From: Enoplolaimus lenunculus
Lineage: Eukaryota > Nematoda > Enoplea > Enoplida > Thoracostomopsidae
Direction: 5' to 3'
DNA length: 64,000 nucleotides
Assembly (NCBI GenBank): GCA_030248215.1
Contig: JASANG010000048.1
Span: forward strand, 62,001-126,000
Part shown: one piece after another, positions 11,801 to 24,219 of the stretch
Layout of the letters: the number at the start of each line of letters is the position of its first letter
Numbering within the stretch: the stretch's first letter is position 1
Notes under the pieces: model-generated
What the model was told of the DNA's origin: nothing
The model's database searches: none
Seen by the model: only the letters and a program-made list of their open reading frames with translations
Translations under genes and position numbers: made by a program

Positions 11801-14800
11801 TACGCGTTTGTAAGTCATGGCATCGGCAAATTTCGGGATCGAAATGTGAAAATTATTGGCGTACGATACGGCTGCGTCAGAAGTCAACAATGACTGCTGT
11901 TGAATATGCGAAACTTGCGGACCGTCAGCCGAAAGAAATTGTGTTCGGTAAGGTTTTCATAGGGTTTCTGTTTGGTTTTCGCTCGCTTCGCACACAATTT
12001 TTCACTGTTTATGTTTATAAATTTTGCCTGATGTGCTGTTCAAACGGTGACATATGTGGCAGACTACAATAAACCGGATCAGCCTAAAACAAAATAGTAT
12101 AGTGAGATTTAATCCAAAATTTTGTTTGGCTTTTCGCTCGCTTCGTGCACGATATTTCTAATGCAATAGTGCAAATTTAACTTAATTTCGTGTTTAGGTT
12201 GGAGTTTTATGATATCATCAACTATTATTTTTGAAATTTCTAGTAAGTACCTATCTTTGCGGCACCTTTTGTGCTCAAGATTGAAAAAAATTTTAATCAT
12301 CTTGTGAGGATTCGCAGTGAAAATGTGCGTTGCACGTACGCTCCTGTTAGTACTGATTTTCGAACACTGGTGATGTGGTGATGCGAAGCCGATTCGTGCG
12401 AAAAACAACACCCAGTTAAAATACGCCATTTGAGTTGCACAAGTTTGCTTTAATTTTTAAATAATACTTATGCAATGATTGAAGTTTTTCTTTTCGGAGC
12501 TCCTGATGTGGTTGTACGCGTTCTCATACAGAGCCGGTTTAGGCGTCTTGCAAACTCATTAACTGGATACTTGATTTTAGGCCGCTCTGTGTGCCCTGAA
12601 CCAACTAAGAGCATTTAAGGTTCGCAACTTAAAACGTTCCTTAAAAATTTTCTGCAGTTTTTTGTCATATGTGTATAGAATACGTATTGATAATTTTTGG
12701 CAGTCGAACATAGAGATGCTCTGGGTCTTGAGCCAACGCTTGATTTGACTGTTCCTAACCTGGGCTAAATTTTGATGCAATGTTTGCATGACTCGATGCG
12801 CCATGAAGAACTGAATACGCTTCTGGGTTACTTGTAGAGTGTCCCCAGGGACAGAATTTTTACCGGGGCCCAAGGCCCTGGTACAGGAGCCGGTACTAAC
12901 CGGCGCCAAGTTAAAACGCGGAAAGATAATTTTTCGACATGAGCTACAATATATAGTACGTATATATGGCGGCAAACAGTGCGAAAATCGACAATCTATA
13001 TATTATGTAGGTGTAGTGCGGACACCAAACTGTAAGAACATAAAAAATGTATACCGTGTACTGTTATTTCTTGTGGTTTTCAAATTTTTGAAACAAGAAC
13101 CAAGATATCAAATAGAAACTTTGATTTTAGTCAACATTTAATTTTTCAACAAAAATATGTTAGTCTAGCAGTAAACAGCAGCTTTAATAAAACAAAGTGT
13201 GTACTTTCTTACAGAATATTCTTTGGCCTATGTTAATTCCTTTTAGGGCTTCAGGGCCAGGGTAAGTCTAGCACTCGAACATGACCCTACAATATCATAT
13301 TACAATATGTTTAGTTCAAAAACTCAATGCGGGCACAGTGTCAAGACGTGAACTAATTTCAATTAACATTAGCAAACATCTCTTAGGCAGATATTCTGGC
13401 TGCAATATTAAATTTCGTTTTTTAGAAGACATGACAATTCCCGCAGATGAATTTCGAATACTAATGTCGAAATTGGTTCAGTTGACCAGTTTGTCCTTAG
13501 TATCGTGCGGCTGGGATTCTATAACAGCACTGTCGTTGACTCCAGAAATTGTGCCAAGAACACTAGCCAGACTGGCGTTTCAAAATATGACCGAGCTGAC
13601 GGTAAGTTTATAAATAATACCAATGTAACATGTCTCAAAATGAAGTTTTTTATTTTAATTTTTATTACATTTTCATCTTTTTATGTAAGTTTTTTCAATT
13701 AGATAGTTTAGATGTTGGACAAATATAGGCAGAAACTTTGCAGCTAGTTGTGGAATGGTCGTTGCGTCCATCAATGAATTAGTTTCGTAGAAGCTCTTAA
13801 CACGTGGATTCATTATATAAGTAATTATAATGCATTTATTGTTTGCGATTGGCCTCCAAATTGTGTTGCTGTTATTGTTGATGCAAATTTTACTAATCTG
13901 TGCTTTTTCTAGTGAGTGAGTGAGTGTGGTTCTAAATTCAAAGGGTACATAACCAACGATGTAGTCTGCGCCCAGGTTGATGTGTCACTATTTGTAGAGT
14001 GGGAGGCATCATGTAAATTCTGTGTAATGTAGAATATATCAAATTTTAATACGAATTGGAAAACATACGTAGATTATAACGCAGACGCGCTACTTCTGAG
14101 TGCTAAATTAGTATTAGTTCGAAGTGAATGCATTTCATCTCGTTCAGTTTATTTAATAAGTTGTTAGATTAAAATATTTGATGAGTAGTTTTGCAAGATT
14201 GATGAAAAATGTCGAAACACCTTGAACCATGTTTTTGACTAGTGTGTTAATAAGTAAAACAGTAATTCGGTGTTATTATAAATTCCGGTTCTTGTTCGTT
14301 GGAACCCTGTTATATAGTGACACTGACAGCTAGGATCAAGTTCTCTCCACAAAATGGGAAGTGAATTGGAGCGATCTGATTAATTGACAATATCTAAGGT
14401 AAACATTCGTATATTTATTATATTGCAGGACATTCCGTTCAAAGACGTATTTGTACGCTGTTCTATGTTGCGATCGCGAGTGACACATCTGTCTTTATCG
14501 GGTTGTGAAATTAGTGATGCGACAGTTCGGTTTATTGCAAATCAGTTTCCACGAATTGAATCGCTCGATTTGTCGCATTGTACTCGGGTAAGTTGTAAAT
14601 TATAGTGAAGTTATATATTTCATCGTGATAATGCGCTGTTCACAATATTGAATGTCCGCTAACCGCTAAACTTTTTGACAATTTGAATGCTGTCCGTCAC
14701 CATCGTGCGTTATCGTCCGCGCCTAGCATCAATTTGCGTATGATCGATACACGAGGATGATGGACAAGGCCGCGCGACAAGTATATCACCACCCTTAATC

Positions 14801-17800
14801 GGATAAGTGCATTTTTGCTACAACTGCTCAATGACAAGCTAAGACTAGATGCGACCACATACTCAGTTCTTGGTGTAACCGCTAGCAGAAAATGGGAATT
14901 CGGCTTCAGTTACGTAATATGTCACTTTTAAACTTATCACAAATAAGATGTTATTTGGCATCTGCGTGTTTTCGTATTGTTCAGTGCAGTAGAATGGTAA
15001 TAGTGAAAATTTACGGTTGCAATACTTCGCTGCTGCAAAATATCATGACAACATTTTTTGCATAGGTATCCCGCATATGATAATAAGCTAGCTGTTAACT
15101 TTTACTTGTATTGCTTGCAGATAACAAACGTGGCAATTTCATGCCTTTGTGCTGCTGGAACTCATACACGACGCCAGTTGCGTGCACTCAATCTTTCGGG
15201 CTGTTCAGGACTTGATTCAAGTGTTTTACGATCGTTTTATGTACTCACTCCGTTGAGATGGCTCTCGCTACAGCATTTGCCGTTCTTTTCTGATGATGAA
15301 CGGCGGATTTTGGCGTACGCTGCTCATTTATCCGCCAAACTGATCAAGCCTACTGTTGGTGAAGTGTTCACGGCTAACGACAGCATACTTTTTCGGGTTA
15401 GTTTTCTTGGGAACCTATCTAAATGTTGATTTGCTGTTTGCTTTTGGCGTTCATCTACTGGCATATATCTGCTGTACAGGGGTCGTTTCAGAGTGAAGGG
15501 GCAGGCTTAACGACGGTCCACTTTCTGAAACATTTTCAGTACAGAAAAAGTGAAATATATTCGAAGGTCCGCCTGTCCCGAAAAAATCATGGAGCCGCAA
15601 ACTTATTGCCAGTAGATGTTAAACCTTTTGAACTTGTTAATCAAACTTTAGTAAACAATATTTGTTTAAAAACGTATCGCAAGATAAGTAGCTGTTTGAG
15701 GATACGAACTGTCGTGGTAATTGTACAATAATAAGAGTTTTTGCGGAACTATTGACAAGCTTATTGAAAGCAATACATTAAAATGAAGTTTTGATGTTCT
15801 TGTGATTTTGTTTATTTAGACCAATGGTGTTTTATCGTCGCCATCAAAATCATCGCATTACTCACCTAGTCGGAACAGTGCAGACGGGACTCATTGTAGA
15901 TCTAAAATTGACTGCGGACCCCGGCTTGATTCCCATCAACCTAGTGGTACCGCAGGCGAATCAAATTTTTACAGCGGTACAGAGCAGACGAGACAGGATA
16001 ATACAAGACGTTCCGAGATAGGACAACGTAAAATATCATACACCCAGAAAAAACGTCATGCTAGGCAAGATCACGTCATGCAGGGCAAGAAACGTCGAGT
16101 ACAGTTTGCGGATGATATTGGACATTCGTTACATATGTATGACAATGTGGACGGGCCTGGCGCTTGTGCATCTGATGTTCCATCTGTACTTGACATGACG
16201 TCAAAATCGAAAAGTATACTCAAATCTTTGTCAGGTACGGAAAGCGATTTTCCTGAATCCAGCTCTGGGTCCAAAGGTGCAACAAAAAATTTAATGTTTG
16301 GTGATGGTACTGCTCATAAACGGCACTCAGTTCGAGAACTCACCGGATTGACCGATGAGCCACCGGTAAAGTTTGCTCGAACGGAAGATTGTAGTAATAG
16401 TAGTAGTTGTAGTTCAGCGAATGTTCGCTCTGATATATCAGCGAGTGAATTTTACGGTAGAAAGTTAGACGAGGGCAGTCAACTTACGCAAAACGACTCG
16501 AGTCGAACCTTAACTGACTGCGATGCAAGTGAGATACAAGCGAAACGAAGTCTGTTTATGACACGTCGTGCGGCGTTTATGGCGCGAAAAACAAAATCAA
16601 GTAGTTCAAAGTCTGGCGATTGCGGTACTGAGGGAGAAAATGATTCCGAACAGTTGGTTTTAGACGAAAATCAGTCGAACTCTGTTGAATTTCAATGCAA
16701 TTCCAAGTTAGACAGTCATGGTGTAGGCGCCAAACGTGCGGCATTTATGGCGAAACGAGCTCGATTTTTAGCTGCACAGAAGACTAAGTTGGTTCAGTTT
16801 AACAGTGGCGAACAAGGAAAGGTGGATGACCACCGATCGGAAAACGGTTGTGGTGCGAACAATTTGGAGTTGACTGCAAATGAGGATAACGAGAAGTTGA
16901 GAAAGTCCGATGCTACTGTTAGTGGCATTGGGCAAAGCTTAGTCGAGAACATCACTGCTGAATGTGATGATTTGCTCAGTGATGCGGTTTTGAATGTCGC
17001 TAAGGCGCAATCGGAATTGGTTCAATCTGAATCCGGTTCTGTAAATGAAGGCGTCAGTTGCGATGTATCACACGAGATAATGCCTGAGAGGGAAGCGGAA
17101 GAACATTTAAGGTCTGTGATTGAGCGGAGTTTGGTGACTGAAAATCGCGTAGGCGCTAAGTCAGCGGATGCTAATAATGGTAGTATGTCGAGCTATGATA
17201 TAGAGGCGCGGTTGTGTAGCTTAAACGATCTAACCTCCGTACCCGTAACTAATTCTGGCAATAGGTCTGAAATGATTGTACCAATTTCAAAAATAGAAGG
17301 TGGACGATGCAAAATGGCACCAGCTTCCAACGATATGGCCGATGATTTGGTATCTGATAAATTGATTGAGACACTGGGAACACCACGTTCCGCTAGCATA
17401 GCTAACGGTCTCACAAGCGATGAATTATTTGTGCTGGCTGACTTCGAACGATGTTTGTCATCGACAGTTCCAGCTGATCAGACTGGGTTGAAAAGCTCTG
17501 AACCAGAAACACTAGAAATAAACAAGAAAGATGACATACGATTTATCGATACTAGACCTGAATTTAGCGCAAACCGCGATGAAGGGCAAGCTGAGATGCT
17601 ACAAGGAACAAACGCCTGTGTCACCGTAGACGGTTTGGAATTGCTTGAAGAGTTGATTTCTTGTTACAATGTCGATAATGGCAAGAAGATTGAAGATTGT
17701 GAGGCAGTCGCCTTGAGCTTGGACAGCAGCGCGAAAGGATTAACTGGTGTTGCGAGAACTTTTGGCGATCAATTTTGGAGTGAGTCTGCTGAACCAGATA

Positions 17801-18717
17801 AACGGAGTGAGGCTAATAAAGACAGGAGCGTTGCAAATGACAATGAAGGTAGGAAGGAGCGGTTGCATAACGTGACCGAGAGCTCTTTTGAGCCTGACAG
17901 CTCAAAGCAAGGTTGTGGAATTGTGAGCTCAAGTTCTGATGTAGCGCACGCGGCTGCTGATACAACTGAATCTGTAATCAAGAAACGGTCAAACGAGCAG
18001 CCAATACGAAGAAAAGTGTCTTCAAGTCAAAGTATTGATAGGTGGGATCCGAGAGCAAAGCCAAGCTCGAGTCGAAATCTAGTAAATTTGGAGTTGAGCC
18101 ACCGACAAATTCAAAGTCATTGGACGAATCTAGAAGTAAATCCGGCAATAAATCATTTTGGCAGTGAAGCAGAACGTTCGTCACTGTTGCTTGGCGAACA
18201 AATGTCACATCATCCTAGGGCGTTCAATCAACAAGGTATTTTATCGGGAAATACTGGCATACACCCGGTGTTTCGAGCAGATATAAATGCTGGAATTTCG
18301 TCTTTAGCTTGTGGGCCGTCCAATTTGAGAAACTCGTGGAACGAGTTTTCTTGCCTTTGTCCAGGTTTAACCCCTAATATTGCTCAGTCGCCTCGGTTCG
18401 ATCACCAGGTGAACCCATGTGTGCTCCAGCAAAGTGTTCTCGGTGATTTCGGTACCAGACATCATGTGCAAGTCAGCAGAATAGGCCGTGTTCGATCTGT
18501 GTTTGAAAATGTAAGGCATCCGAGAAGTGCCACAGCAGTCTCGTTACGTTCAGGTGTTGGTCAACGTCCTTTGATTACGAGCAATTTTTTGACTGGTCAT
18601 CAAGTACACCGTCGTCTAATTCAAGAAAATTTGTTCGGTGGGATTGATCCGGCTGTTCGAATACTACAGCTACAACAACAACAACAGCGACCGCAACAAA
18701 GACATTGGTTCATGTAA
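8872..18717 (+). CDS. KDM2-type F-box/LRR protein lacking JmjC, with PP1-docking tail
   Basis: Exons: 8872-11947, 13426-13601, 14429-14587, 15121-15396 and 15820-18717. Phases join exactly for 2,194 residues. Residues 1-950 are disordered, Ser-rich and acidic towards the end. An F-box follows (about 952-1000; CLRVCKSWHRQI), then leucine-rich repeats (about 1005-1225). The LRRs contain LTSLSLVSCGW, ISDATVRFIANQFPRIESL and the AAGTHTRRQLRALNLSGC stretch, and they align over their whole length with the KDM2A/KDM2B C-terminus. KDM2 proteins recruit SCF/PRC1 complexes to chromatin; the F-box normally binds SKP1. No JmjC, CXXC or PHD domain is visible here or upstream to the LINE. The last exon adds 965 disordered residues with RVQF (1322-1325) and SILK (1361-1364) PP1-docking motifs. 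I chose the ATG at 8872 (MADDTNS); an upstream in-frame ATG at 8821 is possible. Family identity is strong; the start is uncertain. Confidence 0.85.
11719..15396 (+). other. F-box plus LRR module of the KDM2-like gene (four exons, three introns)
   Basis: The F-box ends exon 1 and the LRRs are split over exons 2-4. The exon 1/2 junction (TTC G|AA GAC ATG) gives VFEDMTIPADEF. This aligns with the SLDLSWTNIS segment of human KDM2, so the hand-made join is supported by homology. Introns are 11948-13425, 13602-14428, 14588-15120 and 15397-15819. None contains a recognisable coding insert. Confidence 0.82.
16087..16224 (+). other. Paired PP1-docking motifs (RVxF and SILK) in the KDM2-like tail
   Basis: KKRRVQFADD at 16087-16116 matches the basic-[KR]-V-x-F consensus by which regulatory subunits bind protein phosphatase 1. 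Its FAD context resembles glycogen-targeting subunits. SILK at 16213-16224 matches the second docking motif [GS]IL[RK]. In known PP1 partners SILK usually lies N-terminal to RVxF; here it is 35 residues C-terminal. Both lie in disordered sequence. The function is inferred. Confidence 0.6.
16540..16791 (+). repeat. Duplicated basic peptide motif in the KDM2-like tail
   Basis: AKRSLFMTRRAAFMARKTK (from 16540) and AKRAAFMAKRARFLAAQKTK (from 16729) are two diverged copies of a basic, amphipathic block about 63 codons apart. They could be short binding helices or nuclear-localisation elements. I recognise no named domain. Confidence 0.6.
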
Positions 18718-19504
18718 ACTTTAAACAGTTGATTAAAAACGATTAAAAAATTAATGCATATATACGTAACTTTTTGTCACAAAGACCTTTCGGTCACTAA
18801 AATGACTTAATATTTTGATTATAATACATTGTTAATTTATATCTATGCGAGCTGTTTGAGTCGCCTCCAGAAAAAAAGTAATAAAAACCACTTTTTAGTA
18901 TGTTTTTACGTTAAATCGAAGCTTATCCGTCGTGCTGGTGTTCGAAAAGTTACAATCAAATGCAACGAACGATACAATTTTTGTATAGCTATGGACAATT
19001 CTACCGCTGGAATTGCCGGAACCTGCGACAAAAATTCTGTCGAAGCCGGAGGTCGATTTTCTGCCTGTGTACAGCGTGAAGTGTAGTAGCCGCATCGGTA
19101 ATACAAATTGTTTTACATAAAGTGATAGCACTGTTGAGCTCAAGCATCAAGCAATTATTGTTCAACGATGATGCGGCGATCGTAAAGACCTCTTACCCAA
19201 GAGTCCGTGCGCGGGTTTGAAATTCATAAATATAGGACAGTTGAAATATCATAAATTCATTAACGGTTTAATGTACACGCTGTCGTCGAGGCGTTCTATT
19301 AACCAAACCGTAAGTGCTCTACATTTAGTTGCGGTATTTTTGAGATTATGCCGATCGTAAATTTTTAATACGTAATTAGCTCACTATATTTGTCGAATTG
19401 CTCATTTTTGAAGCAAGTGATAATTTAGCCCACTCCACTGTCATAAGCTATAACATAATTAACGATAAAATATTCAGTTGATTTTTTTGTTTATCATAGT
19501 TCTT
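18718..19504. other. Intergenic; 3' flank of the KDM2-like gene with a partial hAT-like fragment
   Basis: From about 18960 to 19078 the text gaattgccggaacctgc, ttctgtcgaagccggaggtc matches the right part of the MITE at 58.1-58.4 kb. The rest shows no gene. No AATAAA lies within the first 100 bases after the stop. Confidence 0.4.
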
Positions 19505-19508
19505 ACAT

Positions 19509-19670
19509 GGTCCGAACCATGTAAAGATCAGAGGCGGAACGTTTCTCTGTAAAACTGCAATAAAGTAAGCTTAAGCCTTTGACTATTTTTTGCTAAAGCT
19601 TAGGCTAAGGTATAAGATCATTCTTTACGCTTAGGGTTAAGAAATTGGCCCATGTTCTTAATGCGATATA
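19509..19670. mobile_element. Partial MITE of family A (telomere-hexamer interior)
   Basis: The left side resembles the copy at 59342 (catgtaaagatcag, then a ggcggaacg block), followed by the family interior aagcttaagcctttgac and cttaggctaagg. The right terminus is lost. Confidence 0.45.
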
Positions 19671-19740
19671 CTTAATAATTTGCAGGTATGCAGCTGGATA
19701 TACGTTTCCATACTGCAAATTCCGTTATTCTCATGCTAAT

Positions 19741-19919
19741 GACCAATGTTACTTTTAGGGCCGTAACTGCAGATTAAACATGTTTCTAAACCTAAGCGGT
19801 AAAAAAGCGCAAGTCTAATGAAAATTAGTCTGAAATCTAAATTAGATGCATATTCTTAAGCGGATGGTTCAGCTTTAGGCATATGCTTAACTGTTACGCC
19901 CCTGAAGTAATATTAGCCG
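19741..19919. mobile_element. MITE of family B (telomere-hexamer interior)
   Basis: The left end gaccaatgttacttttaggg and right end ccctgaagtaatattagcc are inverted, as in other family B copies. The interior has taagcggtaaa, cctaagcg-type and taggcatatgctt segments. The target duplication has decayed. Confidence 0.6.
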
Positions 19920-20133
19920 TTATTTTACATTAGCGTATCGGTTTTTCAGAATAAAATGTTATGCGTTACCAATGTATTTAAGAGATGGAAGCTAAGGTTG
20001 TGCAATTACTGCTTTTTCTACTTGACGGCCGGCTGATATAGAAATTTTAAAAGTATCAAGCATTATATAATGGTATATATCGTTACGTTAGGTAAGCTTA
20101 AGCTTTATACTATTTTTTGCTTGGCTTAGGTTT

Positions 20134-20402
20134 GCCAATGGTTCCAGCAAGTTCAGTGGTAAATTTTTGCATAATCTTGGAGAATTCATCTGTTTAGCAA
20201 GTTTCGTTTTAATTTTGTCAATTTTCAGGACAAAATTACCAGAATTTCGCAGGAAATTAGTGTAAAACCAAACAACTTAACAACATATTATTGATATTGC
20301 CTAAAATTAACCGTCATTTCTACTACCTTTCGCCTCACCTCCGGGTCCGGCAAGTTTCGTTGACCTCCGGCTGCGGTATTGTTCACCTCTGGTTGTACCC
20401 TG
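20134..20402. mobile_element. Diverged hAT-like MITE of the 57.84-58.38 kb family
   Basis: The interior (gcaagttcagtggtaaattt, atctgtttagcaagtttcg, gacaaaattaccagaatttcgc) parallels the 57.9-58.0 kb copy. The right end ggttgtaccctg is intact; the left end is not. Confidence 0.5.
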
Positions 20403-20759
20403 ATTACATAACATACACTATGCCCTTTATTATTGACAAAAAATATCTACAGTATACTCCACTGAAAGATTTCACTATTTTTCTAAATGGCATTTAGATC
20501 TCAGATCATTGAAGCGCTTTTTATCGCAGCACGCGACCTAGAACACTAGAGTGTGTTACTGCAACCATAAAGTAGTTTCAACTAGTGATTCAATCTTAAC
20601 ATTGAAGCTGCTCTCAAGCAAAGAAAATTAACGTATAGCACCGCGATCGAAGACGCAACAGCGATTACTATTAATTTAAATTATGTTCGCGAATTAAATT
20701 CTGTTCGTGTCTATACTTTAAATGGAAACCAAAGCAATATTAAACTATTTAATTGTCAC

Positions 20760-21137
20760 CAGGGTGTAAACGGATAGTAAAAATATCAAAACGTAAACGA
20801 ATAGTGATCAAAATACCGAAACAGAAACGGAAAACTGATGTTGGTAGTATAAAAGATTGAAAAATGTTTTATTTTTCTGCCAACTTAATTGACGCGTGCA
20901 TAAATTCAGCAGTATCAAAAATTTCATAGACAAAATGGCAGATGCATCGAAATTTTTAAGATTTTGGGTTAATTTATTCTTATTTTGCTTTGAACAATTT
21001 TAGCACATCTAACTGAATATATACCACGTTATTTATAAACTAATTTTGAACGTAATAATAGCAGAATTTCCGCGATTTCTGTAGCGGTATTAACGGACAT
21101 CCATTTTTATCGAAAACCGATATTCGGTTTCACCCTG
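20760..21137. mobile_element. Diverged hAT-like MITE, CAGGGTG...CACCCTG ends
   Basis: It begins CAGGGTGTAAACGG and ends TTTCACCCTG. At 378 bp it is close to the 388- and 416-bp copies of the CAGGGTGCAACCGG family. The flanking 8-mers do not match, so it is old. Confidence 0.5.
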
Positions 21138-21833
21138 ATATCACAAACCTTATTGGATTTTACATGTCACGCACGCAGCAACAGCTGACGGATCTATTGC
21201 GTTTCAACATATCCCCCCAGAAATTTCGCAGGGTTGTTCGCCTTTCAAGCATTGTCTCGCGATCGATACTGACCATTAAAATTCAACCGTATTTATACCC
21301 ACCCGCGTCGCAAAAATGGTTTATTAAAAAAACCATATCTACGGATATCGATATATATCCGGTCTGCTAAATATTTGAACGCCATAAAATCTCTATTAAT
21401 GCTTATCGCTACATAAAAGCACAACTCGACAACTGTGTACATAATATATGCCCGGTGGTCATACGGTGCAAAATGTTCGATAAACGTTGTCGTAAAAGTC
21501 ATAGGTACTTTATTTCATGAGGGTTTAATGTAAAAAGTTTTTGCAAACCAGCTTTTATTTTATAGCGAGCCAGAATTATTTCCTTCTAGTAAACCAGAAA
21601 CGGTATAATTTATACGCCCGAGCACGAATCCCAGGTCAAGGTTCTTCTATCTTCACTAGTATGTGCCCTTGCTCATGAATATAGGACATATCAGAGCATA
21701 CTTGCGTGATGAGGGAACCCGTTCCTTGTTCGAGTAGTGTACCATATACTACAGAGCACAACGTTTGTGATAAACCCACAAAAACGGCACTTCACACTGT
21801 GTTCAGTTGTCAGCTTTTCAGAATGCGCTTTCG

Positions 21834-22011
21834 GGCCAATGTATAGAACAGGGCCGGATCGTTTTCCGGAGGGGCTATAAATTGAGTCAGTTTAAGCTTT
21901 AGACTTATTTTTTTGCATAGACTTAGGAATAGGCTCATCCATACGCTTTGGCCTAGGCTTAGGAATAAGTTTATATATGCTACTGTTCCGGCCCTGTTCT
22001 ATACATGGGCC
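21834..22011. mobile_element. MITE family A copy with 8-bp target duplication
   Basis: Inverted ends ggccaatgtatagaacaggg and ccctgttctatacatgggcc are flanked by cgctttcg (21826-21833) and cgctttag (22012-22019), seven of eight matching. The interior has the family arrangement: aagctttagac, a T-run, then cttagg hexamers and aataagtttata. An 8-bp duplication fits hAT-, P- or Merlin-type transposases. Confidence 0.8.
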
Positions 22012-22594
22012 CGCTTTAGTGTGACATGTGTGTACCCGTCGGCTTACCATGAAGATTCGTGTGTAAGGTGTATTAGTACGTTAAATTATGCGCCTATCTT
22101 TCAGCTCCGTAGAAAGCTTAGCGTCACTGGGGGGTCGAAATAATCTATTTGTGTAGTATAAGTGGGAATTTTCACAAGAGCATACATATGCGTAGCTAAC
22201 ACGTTTTTAGGCGAACAAAAGGTTTCTAGGAAACGCTAAGCAATCTGGCTTTGTTAGAGGTTTTAATTTTTAGTTTCTGTGAACTAAAAATTCACGTTTT
22301 TATACTTAAAAATCATAACAAGCAAAGTGATCCTAGAAAGTTGCCTAAAATACGTATGTGGGGCATTCCAGCTTTAATTGTGACTACGAAATATTGATCT
22401 CTGGTGAAAAGGTGAACAAAGTACATTATATGCAAATTAACTATAGCCGGATCCGTAAAGGCTTACCTCCGCCGAAATTTATCGGACCGAAAGGCAGAGA
22501 TTGATTGCAGCGGGTTAAACGAGTCCTTCAGCCAAAGCTTTGCAAACGTTTTGGCACTCAAATTTACTGAAATGTTTTCGTTGCGACTGACTTT

Positions 22595-22940
22595 CACCAA
22601 GAGTGGATGATCCCTTAAACAAGAGTATGCAAAACGCCTTGTTTTGCATGGAACTAAATCTACCAGCACTCGTTGCGTTGTGGTCGTACCCCCTCATTTT
22701 GGGAGGGGGTCAATTTTACGTTCATTACACGTGTATCCGCCAACCAACACCGAAAATGTAATCGAATCACTTTTCAGTATATGAAAACAGCACATGAATT
22801 TCAGCGTCTATCAAGATTTTGACACCCCCTTAAATAAGGGGGGCAAGCAAAAAATGCAACGCGCGCTGGGTACATTTTTTTCAACATAGAATGTACCCAG
22901 TTGCATACTCTTGTTAAAGGGTATCATGCACTCATGCTTT
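22595..22940. mobile_element. MITE family G, long inverted repeats
   Basis: The left arm caagagtggatgatccc...acaagagtatgcaa is mirrored by ttgcatactcttgttaaagg...catgcactcatg at the right. The interior carries C-run/G-run mini-palindromes such as ccccctcattttgggagggg. A second copy is at 53.69-54.06 kb. Confidence 0.65.
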
Positions 22941-22960
22941 CACCAACGATCATACTGTAG

Positions 22961-23403
22961 TGACCCGAATAAGAGGGGGACTGATACTTATTTCGCCTCT
23001 CTAGAGGGTACCTCCCTTGTTATTCGGTTACGGACTATTATTGATTTTTCACCCACCTCCGCCACCCTTGGTTTCTGGTATATATTCGGTATTGTAACTA
23101 TACGTTGAATTAAACGGTTATTTGTCTTGTATCAAAACTTGAACAATAATGCATGATTATACTAAGCGCAATGAATGTGTTTTCAAAACTTAAGTTATGC
23201 TTAAACGTTTCGAACTCAACTTTATTTGGTGTTGGAGTCTCATTTATCCACTACAATTAGGGATACATTGACATTGATGGATTGTAATTAGGGTTTAGAG
23301 AGATACCTATCTGCTTACGCAGTTTTATTTAAAGGAGACGGACTCCTATTGATTGGGACTCAAAATTGGGATCCCCTCTAATTACCTCCTCTTATTCGGG
23401 TCA
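22961..23403. mobile_element. MITE family H, termini TGACCCGAATAAGAGG
   Basis: The inverted termini are tgacccgaataagagg and cctcttattcgggtca, giving a 443-bp element. Its interior around 23.05-23.25 kb (caacgtat-type, ggtgttggagtc, tttatccactac) reappears inverted at 28.97-29.36 kb. No target duplication was identified. Confidence 0.65.
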
Positions 23404-23685
23404 ATTGTTAATAGTTTGTATTAACGAATGTAAGCAAAACTTTGCGAGGGGTAGCCCCGTCCTTAATACATACAGATATTTTTGTTTTTTTTACTTTACC
23501 ATAATTTATCAACAGCATTAAAAAGTGTTCTATGTTAAGGGAACTTGAAGTTGTATTTCAATAATTCTCCCTGTTCACTCAAACAGTTCGTGTTAGCGGT
23601 TTGGTAATTTAGCAAATTGTGAAATTGTTATAAAATTTTTGGCCCAGGTATAAAAGGGGAACCAATGTTTATTTTGAGGAGCGTA

Positions 23686-23891
23686 CACTGCATAAAAAAT
23701 GATAAGTCAAATTCAGACTCTCTCCGAAATAGGCTTTTCAGGACTACACAAACTGTGAGTCAAATTAGACTCACCCGAGTTGCTCATTGTGTCGAATTTG
23801 ACTCTGGCTTAGTCGAATTTGACTCAGTTTGTATAGTCCTGAAAAGCACTATTTCAAAGAGAGTCAATTTGACTCACCATTTTTTGCAGTG
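23686..23891. mobile_element. Palindromic MITE family C, TA-flanked
   Basis: The ends cactgcataaaaaatg and cattttttgcagtg are flanked by TA on both sides. The body is almost a perfect long palindrome: gagtcaaatttgactc-type blocks around a centre, with aaataggcttttcaggac mirrored by gtcctgaaaagcactattt. TA duplication suggests a Tc1/mariner-type mobiliser. Confidence 0.75.
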
Positions 23892-24001
23892 TATTGGAGA
23901 TAGGAGCCCCCGTTGAAATTCCTAAACTGACTAGTATAGAATGGTGGGTCAATGGAGGTAGGTGCCCCTCATAAAATTTCTAAAAAGACGTATAGAAAAG
24001 G

Positions 24002-24219
24002 GACCAATGTTACTTTAAGGGCCGTAACATTTACTAGATTAAGCATATTCCTAAGCGCACACCTAAAGCCTAAACTTAATTCTAAGCTTAGCCTAAGCGT
24101 TCAGAAATGTGTATTAATAAGCCTATTAAGCCTAAACTAAAATCTGGTCTGGACTCTAAGCCTACTTTTTTTATAGACCCACCTGAAACCGGGAAGGCCC
24201 TAAAAGTAAACACCGATCA
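24002..24219. mobile_element. MITE family B copy
   Basis: The left end gaccaatgttactttaaggg and right end ggccctaaaagtaaacacc bracket cctaagc-type hexamers and the family block tctaagcctac, ttttttatagaccc. The right end has decayed. Confidence 0.6.

Noticed and set aside
11231-11890. 219-codon minus-strand frame over the F-box region
   Set aside because: The plus-strand frame has clear F-box homology and phase-correct splicing. The antisense frame has no recognisable content.
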